Shown: positions 1 to 12,700 of the stretch, one piece after another
How positions within the stretch are numbered: the stretch's first letter is position 1
Layout of the letters: each line of letters opens with the position of its first letter
NCBI GenBank assembly: GCA_051294375.1
Contig: CM119267.1
Location: forward strand, 17,769,780-17,833,779
DNA: 64,000 bases
DNA from: Paraspadella gotoi
Lineage: Eukaryota; Chaetognatha
Direction of reading: 5' to 3'
Made by a program: the position numbers and the translations under genes
The notes under the pieces: model-generated
The model's database searches: none
What the model was told of the DNA's origin: nothing
What the model saw: only the letters and a program-made list of their open reading frames with translations

Positions 1-473
1 TCTCAAACATTGATTACTGATCTCTCTTCTTCTTTCATTCCTTTTCTCTTTCCAATCTCCCTTTCTCACTCCACCTCGCTCTCTCTTTCCCCCACCTACC
101 CCCACCGCCGTTCGGCGCCAACTCACTCCGTCTGTTGTGAGAAATCTCGGAACTTTAATCAAGGCGTCGGTGATTATTTTCCCGGTGACACTTTCGCGTC
201 CTCTGCCGGCTTTCTTTCTTTTCTTTTTTTTAATTTGGTCGTCTCCCTTTTTTTTCTTTTGAACTATTTATATAGAATTTTGAATACGGGGGTCAATAAC
301 TCTCTGATTATTCCTGTCCTTCAAAAAATTATTCCAAAAGGAAAAAGTTATATTTGGAAGATTCCGCCTCATGAAAGGCGTTTATGAATTTATGGAGAAA
401 GTCGCGCGCTGAGGTCTACGGCCGCACCTGTGAATCATTGAACGCATCTGAACTCCCTTAGACCGCTGGTCGG

Positions 474-477
<4 letters not shown>
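1..477. other. Pyrimidine-rich stretch, no gene seen
   Basis: The first 240 bases are C/T-rich and the open frame across them is low complexity. A short piece near 430-460 resembles part of 5.8S rRNA by eye but is not continuous. Nothing here supports a gene. Confidence 0.5.

Positions 478-566
<89 letters not shown>
478..566. repeat. (TC)n microsatellite
   Basis: Nearly pure TC repeat with one interruption near 507-509. Confidence 0.97.
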
Positions 567-569
<3 letters not shown>

Positions 570-1210
570 CTCTTTAAAGAATGTCTTTTTGTCGCTTCTA
601 AAACCATTTTAAATTTTTTTTCACTGAGAAATTTGTAAAAAAATTGCGAGATATATCAGTTTTTCTTACGATAGGCAAGGCTTCAAAGTATTTATTTATC
701 GATAATTTGATGTATTGAACGTAAAAACATTTGTCCGTCGGTTCTCAATGTCTTTCCGATAACAACAAAGATTACCGCTGACTCGCTCTCACGTTCGATC
801 CCACGCTCGCACCACGGGAGCCGATGTCCCTCCAATTTTTCATCCCCGTAACAAGAATTGACGCTGTTACGGTGTTACACGGTCAACGAAATTTGCAACG
901 AACGCCCACGGAGACGTTCGATGGCGCGTTTGGGGGTTCAATGCCGAGCCAAAGGTCGCGATTCTTAGATTGGTTTTTAACTTGAAGTAATTAAATAATT
1001 GATATTCGATAATTGAGCAATGATTAATTGAATGAGGTGAATTAACTTAAAACAACTTGAATGGCAATTAACCTTGGATTTAAGGTCAGCAGATTTATTG
1101 GCATTTAACATCGTATCATTTCGTATTTGACGGCAATTGACGGCAAGTTTCACGGAATTTTACTTTAGGTTTAATAACGTTTTACTTTTAATTTAATTTT
1201 AATATTTGGG
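567..1210. other. AT-rich non-coding stretch
   Basis: No long open frame and no convincing splice signals. The 780-960 part is GC-richer with several CpG, but no feature could be assigned. Confidence 0.5.
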
Positions 1211-1298
1211 TTAACGTCATTCAACTTTGCATTTAACGGTATTCAATGTCGCATTTTACGCCATTCAAAATCGGAAATAACGCTATTTAACTTATACA
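1211..1298. repeat. Degenerate 22-bp tandem repeat
   Basis: Four head-to-tail 22-base units (1211, 1233, 1255, 1277) share the pattern TTAACGNNATTCAANNTNGCAT, with decay towards the right. Looser versions extend upstream from about 1100. Confidence 0.65.
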
Positions 1299-1470
1299 AT
1301 AACTTATACATTTTCATCAATTCTCCCTTAGTTTTTCGAAATATTCTTCCACCCACCAAACTGACGTTACGTCTTCGACTCTCTCAAAACAAACTCTCCG
1401 CCCTCGTTCCCATTCCTCACTCGTGCAGTTCCTCATTCTCCCACATTTTAGAGTTATTTTCGGCAGAGTC

Positions 1471-1471
1471 G

Positions 1472-1536
<65 letters not shown>
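1471..1536. repeat. (TC)n microsatellite
   Basis: TC dinucleotide array with one TTTC interruption near 1485. Confidence 0.97.
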
Positions 1537-1539
<3 letters not shown>

Positions 1540-1780
1540 CATTCCTCCTTTTCTTCTCAGTGGCTTCGTCGGTATTTATACCCGTCATTCACTGAAAGCT
1601 TTTTGGGTCAGTTTCGGCAGCCGAAGTTTTTTTTTTTATTTTTTTTTTTTTTTTTTTTTTATTTTTGGCTTTTTTTTCCCTTTTTCATTGAGTTTCGAAT
1701 TGAGAGGAAAAAGGGAAAAAATGAGGACGAAACTTTTGAATAATTTTATAAGCGTCTATGGCAACGGGAGGATAGCCTGT

Positions 1781-1802
1781 GATACCCGGGGCGCGGGGTA
1801 TC
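1781..1802. other. GC-rich hairpin
   Basis: GATACCC and GGGTATC form a perfect 7-bp stem around a GC-rich loop. It stands out in AT-rich surroundings. Function unknown. Confidence 0.5.
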
Positions 1803-1827
1803 TCACCATCTGGCGTAGGGGCTGCGG

Positions 1828-1890
1828 ACCCTCACGTCGTTATTTCTTAGTGATTTATTCTTCAACCCTCACGTCGTTATTTCTTAGTGA
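1828..1890. repeat. 26-bp direct repeat, period 37
   Basis: Positions 1828-1853 and 1865-1890 are identical over 26 bases (begin ACCCTCACGTCG), separated by 11 bases. Confidence 0.9.
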
Positions 1891-1978
1891 CGTCACGCAT
1901 AAACAAGCACATTGGACACTGTTGCACAATCCACACGTCAGTTTTTGTAAATTTCTTTAAAAAATTCTTGCGGTTACT

Positions 1979-2788
1979 TTGAGTAAAGTACATTGTATGA
2001 TTGTAAAATTGTGCATTACTCTCTCTCTCTCTATCTCTCTCGCTCTCCATCTCTCTCGCACTCCTCCTGGTTTTGTCTTTGTGATTTGTTTGCTGTCGTC
2101 AAATCGAGATTTGTTGACTCCAATTTCCTCTTTTTATTTTTCTTATTTTTTTCTTCTTTTCTTTTTCTTTTATCGCGAAAGAGTCCCTTTTATGGTTCCC
2201 TTTATTACTGACTTTACTTTGTCCTCTCTCACTCACTCTCTTCCTTTTTTCGACCTCTTCTTTCTTCAAATCATGCACCCCACACTCATCCCCAGCTTAT
2301 GTTCTTTGACACCATGTCTGCCATGTTCCGCCCTGCTTTTTATCTCCGCTACCATTTCGCCCCATTTATTTACGCTTTCTTTTTTTAATTTCTTAATTCA
2401 TTCTAAAAATTGTTCTTTCAAATTTTTCTTTAAAAAGCTTACTTTTCCCCCTTTGAGCCTTTTTTTTTTTCGTTTTATTTGCGCAAGTATTTCTTTATTT
2501 GCGAAATATATATTTTTTGTTGCTTTTGTTTTCTTTTTATTTACCGTCGATTTTCTTTCATTTCCATACCAAGCCTCCCTCCCTTCGACCCATAACCCGC
2601 CCCATTTTTTTTTGGGGACTATAATACATTTGGCTTTTAAAAACGCGCGTTTTCAGCCTTGTTTTTTTTTTCTTTTTCGCCCTTTATATTATTATATATG
2701 CCTTCAATACGATAATTTTGTATTTTATATACTCCTTCGTCCTTATTCCTTTACTTTTATGACGTTATTCACGCACTTTTTTCTTTAA
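1979..2788 (+). other. Pyrimidine-rich tract with a spurious long frame
   Basis: An 809-base open frame exists, but it is almost entirely Phe, Leu and Ser from T/C-rich DNA. I treat it as non-coding. No gene is seen here. Confidence 0.6.
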
Positions 2789-2789
2789 A

Positions 2790-3614
2790 AAAAAAAGAAA
2801 AAGAATTTTACGGTCCTTGGTCGCTCTTCCCAGAAATGCGATAAAAGTTGGGATTTTCGTTTCGCGTCGAAATCTTCACGAAGGTCAAATTCCGTTGTTT
2901 TTTTTTCATCTTCACTCTCTTCACCAGTAAGAGTTTAAACAAGAAGGATTCGAGTCTCACTGATAAATAACAATATCACTAGAAGCGAATAGCATCGCTG
3001 TTGTGAACGTCACCATCACCGACAGGATCAATCCAGACATATCTGCGACTCGCTTCACCATCCCATCCCTCATTTTTTCACTTGAATCGAGACGCGTCTC
3101 GCTCGAATCCATTCACGCGACCACGCAGTCACTCTTCATTTTTCCAGCCCATAATTCACGATTTATTCTTCACCGCGGCTCGATGTCCCCTCGTTCCAAT
3201 GTCGGCTTCACTTCCGCTTGGCTTCGTTTATGAAAGTAAATATATACCTTTATTTCTTTTTATTAATAGTTATATTTACGAGTTCAATTCCCGTATTAGA
3301 ATTTAGAAGAAATTAACTTTCAATGAAGTTAAATGAATTTTAGACTTTTGCAGGCAATTGGCGTCAAATTTAATTTTAAGCTTATTACAGCTTACTCTTT
3401 TTTTGAGCAAGACTGCGGCGTTCTGTGTGCTTTACATTTTTCACAGTTTTTCTTTATTTTACAAAAAACAATATGACGCAGTAACATATACCATATACAA
3501 TATACATATTGTATCGTAATCGTCGTAATGTCTTCATTATTACTTATTACCTGTTGCAAAAAAGGAAGTCAGCCATTATAGGCATTATTATCATAGACGC
3601 GGAGGTTTCAAAAA
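2790..3614. other. Intergenic, no gene supported
   Basis: Mixed composition. An open segment at 2967-3233 (+) has protein-like composition at its start, but there is no start codon or splice support. Otherwise AT-rich. Confidence 0.4.

Positions 3615-3649
<35 letters not shown>
3615..3649. repeat. (TCG)n microsatellite
   Basis: About 11 uninterrupted TCG units. Confidence 0.95.
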
Positions 3650-3756
3650 GGTTTTCGTTCGCAAATAAGTCTCCGAAAACAAGTCTCTGAGTGACTAACA
3701 ACACGTTTTGAACCCCCATGCACGCTTAATTTCGCGAATCAAGGTGAGAGAGATTG

Positions 3757-3761
<5 letters not shown>

Positions 3762-3829
<68 letters not shown>

Positions 3830-3832
3830 GAG
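3762..3832. repeat. (GA)n microsatellite
   Basis: GA array with a single GATA interruption at its right end. Confidence 0.97.
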
Positions 3833-3921
3833 CGGCGAATGTGGCATTGAGGTGCTTGTGAACCCAAACATGCATAACTCGTCCCCTGCGACGACAAATG
3901 CTTCAGAAAGGTTGCAAGCAT

Positions 3922-4091
3922 GAAGAAGAAGAAGAAGAAAGAAGAAGAAGAAGAAGAAGAAAGAAGAAGAGGGGAAGAAAGAAGAAGAAGAAGAAGAAGA
4001 AGAAGAAGAAAGACGAACCACAGATGATGATGATGATGATGAAATGATGATGGTGATTATTATTATTAGTTATTATTATTATTATTACTTA

Positions 4092-4122
<31 letters not shown>

Positions 4123-4144
4123 ATTATTAATTATTATTATTATT
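3922..4144. repeat. Compound trinucleotide array (GAA)n-(GAT)n-(ATT)n
   Basis: GAA units (3922-4012) are followed by GAT (about 4024-4050) and ATT (about 4057-4144). The same order recurs at 5074-5208, the second copy of the local duplication. Confidence 0.9.
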
Positions 4145-4783
4145 AGAATGATGAAAAACCACGAAAATCTTTCAGCTAACAGCTTTACTGTAAATGAGAT
4201 GATGATGATGAACGTAGAATTAAAAATAAACTCAGAATGTTTAATTTATAATTTCAAATTAGATAAATTGTGTTTGTAAAAAACATGACTTTCAGAAATC
4301 ACTGAATGGCTCAAGGATATTTTACAATAAATATAATATATTCTTTAGCCGTTTGTGGCCGAAAACAAATTTTACACTTTTGAAACAAAATCAAAGAGGA
4401 AAAAGAAAAAAACTTTTGAAAAAACTTCTTTTTTAAATGATGTTATAAAACTAAAAAGCTAAAAGATTAAAAAGCTTAATTGCAAATGTTTTAAAACGCG
4501 TCTTTGAAGCCTTGGAAAACAGGGGACTAGACTCGAACTGCCGGAGAGAAGAGAGAGAGAGAAAGAAGAGAGGAGAGAAGAGAGAGAGAGAGAGAAGAGA
4601 GAGTAGAGAGAGATCGTGCTGTGGTTCTTACACGTTCTACTGAATATGCAAAGAATTTATTGATGGTATGATGAAATAAACCGCTTGAGAATCATGGATG
4701 GAGGCAGAAGTAGGGTTGGGAGAAGGAACGACAGTGAAAAAGAGTGAACAAAGCATGAAGAGAGAGAGAGAAGAGAGAGAAGA

Positions 4784-4828
<45 letters not shown>

Positions 4829-5048
4829 TGAAAGAGACAGAGAGGAAGGAGAGTGGTGAGGAAAAGTTTAATAGAAATACGCACTATATTTTCCGTCGCA
4901 CAAAAGGTTTATTTATTTCATGTGTAAACTAGTTAATCAACATTGAACCATTAAGAAAAAACGTGAAGCTTGATCAATAAATATCTGACTCATCGAGATA
5001 ATTTACATGTTCTTATGGCAAGGGTGAAGTATTTCTCTCGTCGATGAA
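3922..5048 (+). repeat. Copy 1 of a direct duplication ending at a gap
   Basis: This segment recurs at 5074-6078 in the same order: trinucleotide array, an AT-rich middle, two GA arrays, then AT-rich sequence ending in CTCGATGAA. Differences are mostly one-base indels. The 25-N block lies exactly between the copies, so an assembly artefact is likelier than a true tandem duplication. Confidence 0.85.
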
Positions 5049-5073
5049 NNNNNNNNNNNNNNNNNNNNNNNNN
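5049..5073. other. Assembly gap, exactly 25 N
   Basis: Runs of Ns of this exact size recur seven times here and mark gaps of unknown true length. Confidence 0.99.
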
Positions 5074-5144
5074 AGAAGAAGAAGAAGAAGAAGAAGAAGA
5101 AGAAGAAGACGACCACGATGATGATGATGATGATGATGATGGTG

Positions 5145-5209
<65 letters not shown>

Positions 5210-5577
5210 GATGATGAAAACCACGAAAATCTTCACTACAGCTTTTACTTAAATGACGATGATGATGATGACGTAAATTAAAATAAACTCAAGAATGTTT
5301 AATTTATAAATTCAATTAGATAAATTGTGTTTTAAAAACATGACTTTCAGATCACTGATCTCAAGGATATTTTACAATAAATATATATATTCTTTAGCCG
5401 TTGTGCGAAAACAAATTTTACACTTTTGAAACAAAATCAAAGAGGAAAAGAAAAAAACTTTTGAAAAAACTCTTTTTAATGATGTAAAAACTAAAAAAGC
5501 TAAAAGCTTAAAAGCTTATGCAAATGTTTTACCGTCTTGAAGCCTTGGAAAACAGGGACTGACTCGACTCCGGAGAA

Positions 5578-5613
<36 letters not shown>

Positions 5614-5814
5614 GAGAGAGTAGAGAGAGATCGCGCTGTGTTCTTACACTACTGAATATGCAAATGAATTTTGATGGTATGATGAAATAACCGCATTGAG
5701 AATCATGGATGAGCAGAAGAGGGTTGGGAGAAGGAACGACAGTGAAAAAGAGTGACAACAGAAGAGGAGGGAGCAAGAGAGAGATGAAGAGAGAGAGAGA
5801 GAGAAGAGAGAAGA

Positions 5815-5870
<56 letters not shown>

Positions 5871-6078
5871 CAGAGAGAGAGAGAGTGTGAGGAAAAGTCT
5901 TAATAAGGAAATACGCCTATATTTTTCCGTCGCACAAAGGATTTATTTATTTCATTGTAAACTAGTTAATCCAACATTGAACCATTAAGAAAAACGTGAA
6001 GCTTGATCATAAAATATCTCTCATCGAGATAATTTACATGTTCTTGGCAAGGTGAAGTCATTTCTGTCTCGATGAAGC
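5074..6078 (+). repeat. Copy 2 of the direct duplication
   Basis: Matches 3922-5048 throughout, with frequent small indels. It continues past the match into unique sequence after 6078. Neither copy contains a recognisable gene. Confidence 0.85.
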
Positions 6079-7169
6079 TTCGATCTTTTATTTAACGTCT
6101 TTCTCTCTCTCTTTCCCTTTCTCTCTCTTTCTCCATCTCCCTCTCGTTATTACTCTATCTCTCTCCATGTATATGAAATTTGTACTACCTTTATAGTTCT
6201 ATCTATCAAACTCTTAAGGTAAGTAATTAATAAATAAGCACTTTCATGTTTTTGTTCAATATTTTTTAAAACTAAAAAAGGAAGAAGCATAAAGCACAAC
6301 TTTAAATTCATAAAACCGGCTTAAGGGGACCCAGTGATAAAAATGATATCATAAGCATCAAAGGAATTTGAAATGGTGATAGCTTAATTTTTTTCTTGCA
6401 CGGGAAACTGGCAAAAAAATTCCTATCGTCTTATTGTAGGCGGAAACAAAAATTTAATAATTATGAAAAAAAAATTTAGTTGACCTACTTTTTAATATAA
6501 TCATTATTTTATTTTTGCATAGATAAGATTTTTTACTAAAAATTCCAACTTTTTAATTTTTTTACTGTAGCAAAGCTATAATTTTAAGGTTTAAGCCTCA
6601 TTGAACATAGGCTTTATAAGAATAATATTTTTTAATATTTTTATATTTACTTAAAAAGCAGACCAAATCAAACCTAAATCTATCTTCAGAAACAAAACTG
6701 TAATAAATTATTATTAATATTTATATTCATTCCCGTTAAAATGTATAATTAAACTATATTGATTCCTAATTATAACAATGTAATAAATTTAGCAGAAGTT
6801 ACAGAAATCTTTCTTTTTTTTTTATATTTATATTACTTCAAAGAGTTTTATTTTCATCCAATTAACAGAATCATTTGAAAAGAAAGTTTAAATAAAAATC
6901 AGTCGATTACCTTAAATTTGATTCATTCTAGTTTTTTTTCTTATAAAATTTTTTGTGATAAAAGCGAAAAATGCTTTTTAAAATTAGATCTTACCTTTTT
7001 TTGGAAAAAAAAATTTTAATAGAAAAGATTTTCTTCTTACCGATTTTTAAAAGAAAATTAAGCTCGCTGATTTTATCGAATTTTTTAACTACTTTCCCAA
7101 ATGATTATAGAAGAAAAATTATATGATCAGAACCAGCTTAAGTTAAAGGGTCAAACGTTATGTTTTTCA
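6079..7169. other. AT-rich stretch, no gene seen
   Basis: Long A and T runs with frequent stops in all frames. A good donor-like site AAGGTAAGTAA lies near 6218, but no coding sequence leads into it. Confidence 0.55.
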
Positions 7170-7194
7170 NNNNNNNNNNNNNNNNNNNNNNNNN
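7170..7194. other. Assembly gap, exactly 25 N
   Basis: Gap in AT-rich DNA. No duplicated flank was recognised here. Confidence 0.99.
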
Positions 7195-7317
7195 GCTTTT
7201 TACCCCCCCTGTTCACTTGGTCCCCTTAAAAAAAGAAAGAAAACAGTTTTTGAAGTAAAAAAACTGTGGTTTTTCCAAATGCAGCTGCCATCATCAATTA
7301 CTCCTTCTGGGCGACAT

Positions 7318-7324
<7 letters not shown>

Positions 7325-7366
<42 letters not shown>
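7325..7366. repeat. (GA)n microsatellite
   Basis: Pure GA repeat. Confidence 0.97.
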
Positions 7367-7369
<3 letters not shown>

Positions 7370-7399
7370 CTTTTTTAAAAACAAGTTTGAGCAAACAAT

Positions 7400-7806
7400 G
7401 TCGGATCTGCCCACGATCATTATCGGTAAAAAAATAATCGAAAAAGAAGCATAATCAATTAGTGAAACAGGTTTTTTGTTTTTTTCTATTTAAACTCATT
7501 TCCACTCAGACGATTCCAGCGAAACTTGATTTTCAGCTTAATCACACACTTTCCAACCCACACACAAAATTTCATTCTAATCTATCTATCCAATCACGAG
7601 TAATTGGTGTTTTTTGCTAAGGTGGGACGGACGGACGGACAGACAGACAGATGTAAAGACAGACTGACATCATTTTTTTGGCATAATTTATCATAATTCG
7701 ATATTCTGACATGATATAAGTGAGTGCCCGATAGGATTGAGGGGGCGGACCGACGGACCGACAAAGTGAATTATAGAGTCGGGATCTGCTTATAAGCAGA
7801 TCCGAC
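7400..7806. mobile_element. 407-bp terminal-inverted-repeat element, MITE-like
   Basis: GTCGGATCTGC at 7400-7410 is exactly inverted as GCAGATCCGAC at 7796-7806. Just inside the right end is a perfect 22-base palindrome (7785-7806) centred on TTATAA. The interior is non-coding and carries GACGGACGGACAGACAGACA-type arrays (7625-7665, 7742-7765). AAT lies next to the left end and one base beyond the right end, so a target duplication is uncertain. Most likely a non-autonomous element, but the family is not identified. Confidence 0.55.
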
Positions 7807-7845
7807 TAATAAGAATTGGAGCAATAAATTCAATGTTTTCTTTTA

Positions 7846-8151
7846 TTAGATTTTATGAATTCGTAGTTGTGCCATAATCTGATGCACATCATTCTCCAAC
7901 TCGTCCCATCTGCTAGTCCTTCTCAGCTTCCGATCTCTCTTTTCCCTTTTAAGCCATAAAAGTTCAAAAAGGTTTCTTTTTCCCCGACCTTTTATATCTG
8001 GTCTCCACGCTTTGTCCTCTGCCCTCTGCCCTTTACACTTTGACCTCCAGCCCCTCAACTGACCGACTCCTGAACTCCACACATTGCTCCTTGACCTAAA
8101 TCTACGGCTTATGCTCTCATCCGAAAAGTAAAAAAAAAGAAAAAATAGCAA
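7846..8151 (-). CDS. Coding-like open segment, unidentified
   Basis: A minus-strand frame encodes a charged, varied C-terminal part (WDELENDVHQIMAQL near the stop) that is not explained by simple repeats. The N-terminal third is Phe-rich and probably not coding. There is no recognised domain, and no splice sites were pinned down. It could be a terminal exon or chance. Confidence 0.2.
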   Translation of the reverse strand: MLFFLFFYFSDESISRRFRSRSNVWSSGVGQLRGWRSKCKGQRAEDKAWRPDIKGRGKRNLFELLWLKREKRDRKLRRTSRWDELENDVHQIMAQLRIHKI

Positions 8152-8164
8152 AAGACCTGATAAA

Positions 8165-9704
8165 TCATTTAAACATTCTTTTTGTACTATCTGCGCGTCG
8201 AATTCTACTTTTAGTTACAATTCGCTGACACATATTTTTTTCTGAAATTGTTTGGGGTTTTGTTTTGTTAACATTGTCTCGTTTATTTGTTGGCTCACAC
8301 ACGTTTATTTTTAGCATAATATTCACAAACCGACAGAACCACCAAGAAGAAAAAATGATAAAAAAACGTAATGTTAGGCGAAAATCTTGCTTAAAAAAAA
8401 AATTCAACATTTTTTTCTAATAGAGATTTCCGTTCGAAATCTGACTGCCCAACTTTACAAACGAGCCGCAAGAAATTCCGGTAGAAAACAGTTGTAAAAA
8501 CACCCGATTCCGACAGCTTTGCATCTCAAGAGCTCGTTCCTTTCTTCTTTGTGGCTTTTATAGATTTTAACTATCAAACAAGCCAGGGAAATGAACTACT
8601 CATCTCCGGAGGATTTTTCAAAACTCATTTTTACTATAGAAATGAAAGGGAAATTTCAACTTTTTTAAAAATTACAAACGGATTAGGGTATGTTAGCATT
8701 ATAAATGGTCCCTTTGAATTATGAGATTCCAAAAGTCTTGTGTTCCCTAGAGCTCGTTCTATTTTTCTTTTTATTATTGACCAATTTTTTCAATATAAAC
8801 CCAACATGGTAAAGTGAATTGGTCCAGTTTCATCGCGAAATTTTTATTTAAAAAGAAATTAAAAGGAAAGGTTAAGAGAAAAAACTTATTTTTCCTAATA
8901 TCTTTTGAGGAACAAAGATAAATGGTGGCATAGTAACAAAAATGAAGCCATAATCATAGGGCACATTCAAGATACAATTTTAGAATTATTTTTGCTGAAA
9001 ATCTCTTTACAGGGGGAGTGTCAAACTAAGTCAAAATTATAAATTAATTTTAAAACTAATGAACACCCCATAAGAATAAATAAAAATTAAATTCTTTTTA
9101 ATGATTCTGAAGAAAAAAAGCTAAATTGGTACTCGAGTAAACTTAAAAGTTTTTGGATAAAGAAAATGTAAATTGTTTTCACTTAATAATTGCTTGTCTG
9201 ATTTTACAAGCATGCTTACAAAATTCTACAAAATATTATTCAACCCCATCACAGTCTAAGTATTTATCTTTCTTTTCCACAGCAAAAAAGTAAACATTAT
9301 CCCTATTTTAGAGAACAGGGATGTTTACTGAAAGGAGCGAAGAAGATGTCAACTTTTTCACTTTAATTTCCATTTTTTAATAAAAAATGGCAAATTTTTT
9401 AAATTACTCAACTTTCACAGGCTTCACAAGACATTACACTTTCACAATATCCCAATGTTAATGTAATGTATTATAATTTTTTTACCTAGAAATTATAAAA
9501 TATTAGAAAGTTGTGGATTCCTTTCGCTCATTGAAAGGAAAAAAAAATTAACTACGGAATTATAAGTTTTAAGAGGAAGTCAGAATCGGCGAAAATCTTA
9601 AAAAGGCGAAAATGTTGAAAAAAGGGAGAGGAATTTTGTTGCTTTTGGTCGATTTCTTCTAAAACCATTGGACCAATTAAGATGTAACATTAAGATTTAC
9701 ATTA
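8165..9704. other. AT-rich stretch, no gene seen
   Basis: Short frames only. A phrase similar to AGAGCTCGTTCCTTTCTT occurs twice (near 8530 and 8750), a weak hint of an old repeat. Confidence 0.5.
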
Positions 9705-9895
9705 TTCCAGTCATTCTCTAATCCAAAAATATAAAAATATTACGAAAAAAGGTTTGGGATCTGAGTTTCGGAATTTGGTTCTAGTAATGTAAAAGAAAAA
9801 CGAAATGAAATAAAAGGGAAAGAAAAAAGAAGAGCACTGGAAGGGAAGAATTTTAAGTGGAACAGGAAAATCGAATTTTAGTGTGAGAAATGGTG

Positions 9896-9904
<9 letters not shown>

Positions 9905-9952
<48 letters not shown>
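9905..9952. repeat. (GA)n microsatellite
   Basis: GA array followed by imperfect purine-rich GA/GGA/GAAA sequence to about 10022. Confidence 0.95.
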
Positions 9953-9972
<20 letters not shown>

Positions 9973-9976
9973 AGAG

Positions 9977-10007
<31 letters not shown>

Positions 10008-10084
10008 GAAGAAAAAGGGAGAGAAATTATTTAAAAAATGAAGATTTAAAAAACTGATGTACAATATATTTTATCCCCTAAAGA

Positions 10085-10085
<1 letters not shown>

Positions 10086-10141
<56 letters not shown>

Positions 10142-10170
10142 AAAAGAAAGAAAGAAAAAAGAAAGAAAAA

Positions 10171-10199
<29 letters not shown>
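10086..10199. repeat. (GAAA)n microsatellite
   Basis: Tetranucleotide array with a few extra A bases near 10141-10170. The complement type recurs at 34466-34560. Confidence 0.95.
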
Positions 10200-10201
<2 letters not shown>

Positions 10202-10319
10202 AATGAAGATTGAAGATTGAAAGAACTGATGTGCTATATCTCTTATGCTCTTCAAATTTATGACAGATTTCTCGTAATTCGATACCTCGTCGTGGATCGG
10301 CGCTTTCCCTATCTTTTTT

Positions 10320-10361
10320 TTCTCTCTCTTTCTCTGTCTCTCTCTCTCTCTTTCTATCTTT

Positions 10362-10421
<60 letters not shown>

Positions 10422-10440
10422 ATCTCTCTCTCTTCTATCT
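10320..10440. repeat. Imperfect (CT)n tract
   Basis: CT-rich array with TTTC and CATC interruptions. Confidence 0.9.
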
Positions 10441-10582
10441 CCTCTTGCTTCCGTCCAACCATTATGGAAAAAAACGATTCCCCTCCAAGTATGAATGAGA
10501 GAAACAATGAAAAAAAAAACCAGAAAAAAAAAAATCAAAAACCGATTTAATTCTATTGCTCTTTTGTTTCAAGCTTGAGGGG

Positions 10583-10584
<2 letters not shown>

Positions 10585-10656
<72 letters not shown>
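10585..10656. repeat. (TC)36 microsatellite
   Basis: Uninterrupted TC repeat. Confidence 0.97.
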
Positions 10657-10661
<5 letters not shown>

Positions 10662-11137
10662 CGTGATGAGCTTTAGTGAAGAGAGAATTGGAATGATACG
10701 TATCCATTGTCAATTTTCAATCTTACATTTTAATAATCGGATTCAACATTTTAACACAATCGTCTCCCTGCGACGCCAGAGCGACGCGCGACCTTTTATT
10801 TTACTTAGTGTATCTATTAATAGAATTTATTCTAAACTCACGCTATTAATCTAAATAATGACGCCCGGAAAATATTTAACAAAGGATCACGGATATGACA
10901 AATTGAAAAAAATGGTTTTAGCACAAGAAATTAACATTCAAAATTGATGAATGATTAATTATAACAGAATGTAATAACATTGACGTTCCAGGTAAAATCT
11001 CCATTGACAACGATACTAATTTAGCTTCGAACGGGACTGTCTCAAGTCATTTCACACCGCAGAGATGAAGTTGAAGCTTGGAAACCAGAAAAGAAGCCTC
11101 TCGCGAGGCCTCACGTCACGATTGACGAAAAAAGGGC

Positions 11138-12402
<1,265 letters not shown>

Positions 12403-12700
12403 CGGAGCAACTTTATAAGTCACTTTTCGGTTGGTCTGTCGGTCCGTCTGTCGGTCCGTCTGTCGGTCTGTCCATCGGTATGTCTGTCCGTCGGTCTGTT
12501 CTACTTACTTTAAAAATGCATATAATTTGACTATAGTTTGTTGCTCATTTGTTATGACAGAAAAAACCTTAAATGACAGAGACTACTAGCGCCGCCTTCA
12601 GGAATTCCTAAAACTATAAGGAAAAAGACGGAATGTGATCAAAGGGAAATACATGTGAAAATAAAGTCACTGCGGCGCAACAAATTTGAATTACCGTTCT
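12403..12700 (+). mobile_element. Dispersed repeat family, copy 1
   Basis: Starts GAGCAACTTTATAAGTCAC, followed by a GGTCNGTC octamer array (12425-12500), a stretch shared with copy 2 (AATCCTAAAACTATAAGGAA-like), and ends at GTCACTGCGGCGCAA..TTGAATTACCG. The same order occurs at 30866-31210. It has no open frame, so it is a non-autonomous element of unknown class. Confidence 0.6.

Noticed and set aside
420-465. Stretch resembling GTGAATCATTGAACGC of 5.8S rRNA
   Set aside because: Only a short discontinuous match; flanking 5.8S, ITS or 28S sequence is missing.
1317-1743. Long frames encoding RERERE or SLSLSL runs, here and at many GA/CT arrays
   Set aside because: They are translations of dinucleotide repeats, which lack stops in several frames; no start or splice support.
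1979-2788. 269-codon frame rich in Phe, Leu and Ser
   Set aside because: T/C-rich DNA avoids stops; composition is not protein-like and no conserved motif is seen.
5003-5236. Poly-Ile frame over (ATT)n crossing the gap
   Set aside because: Trinucleotide array plus N bases; not a gene.
7620-7665. CRISPR-like short direct repeats (GACGGACGGACAGACA)
   Set aside because: They are contiguous tetranucleotide/octamer arrays without spacers, in eukaryotic DNA.
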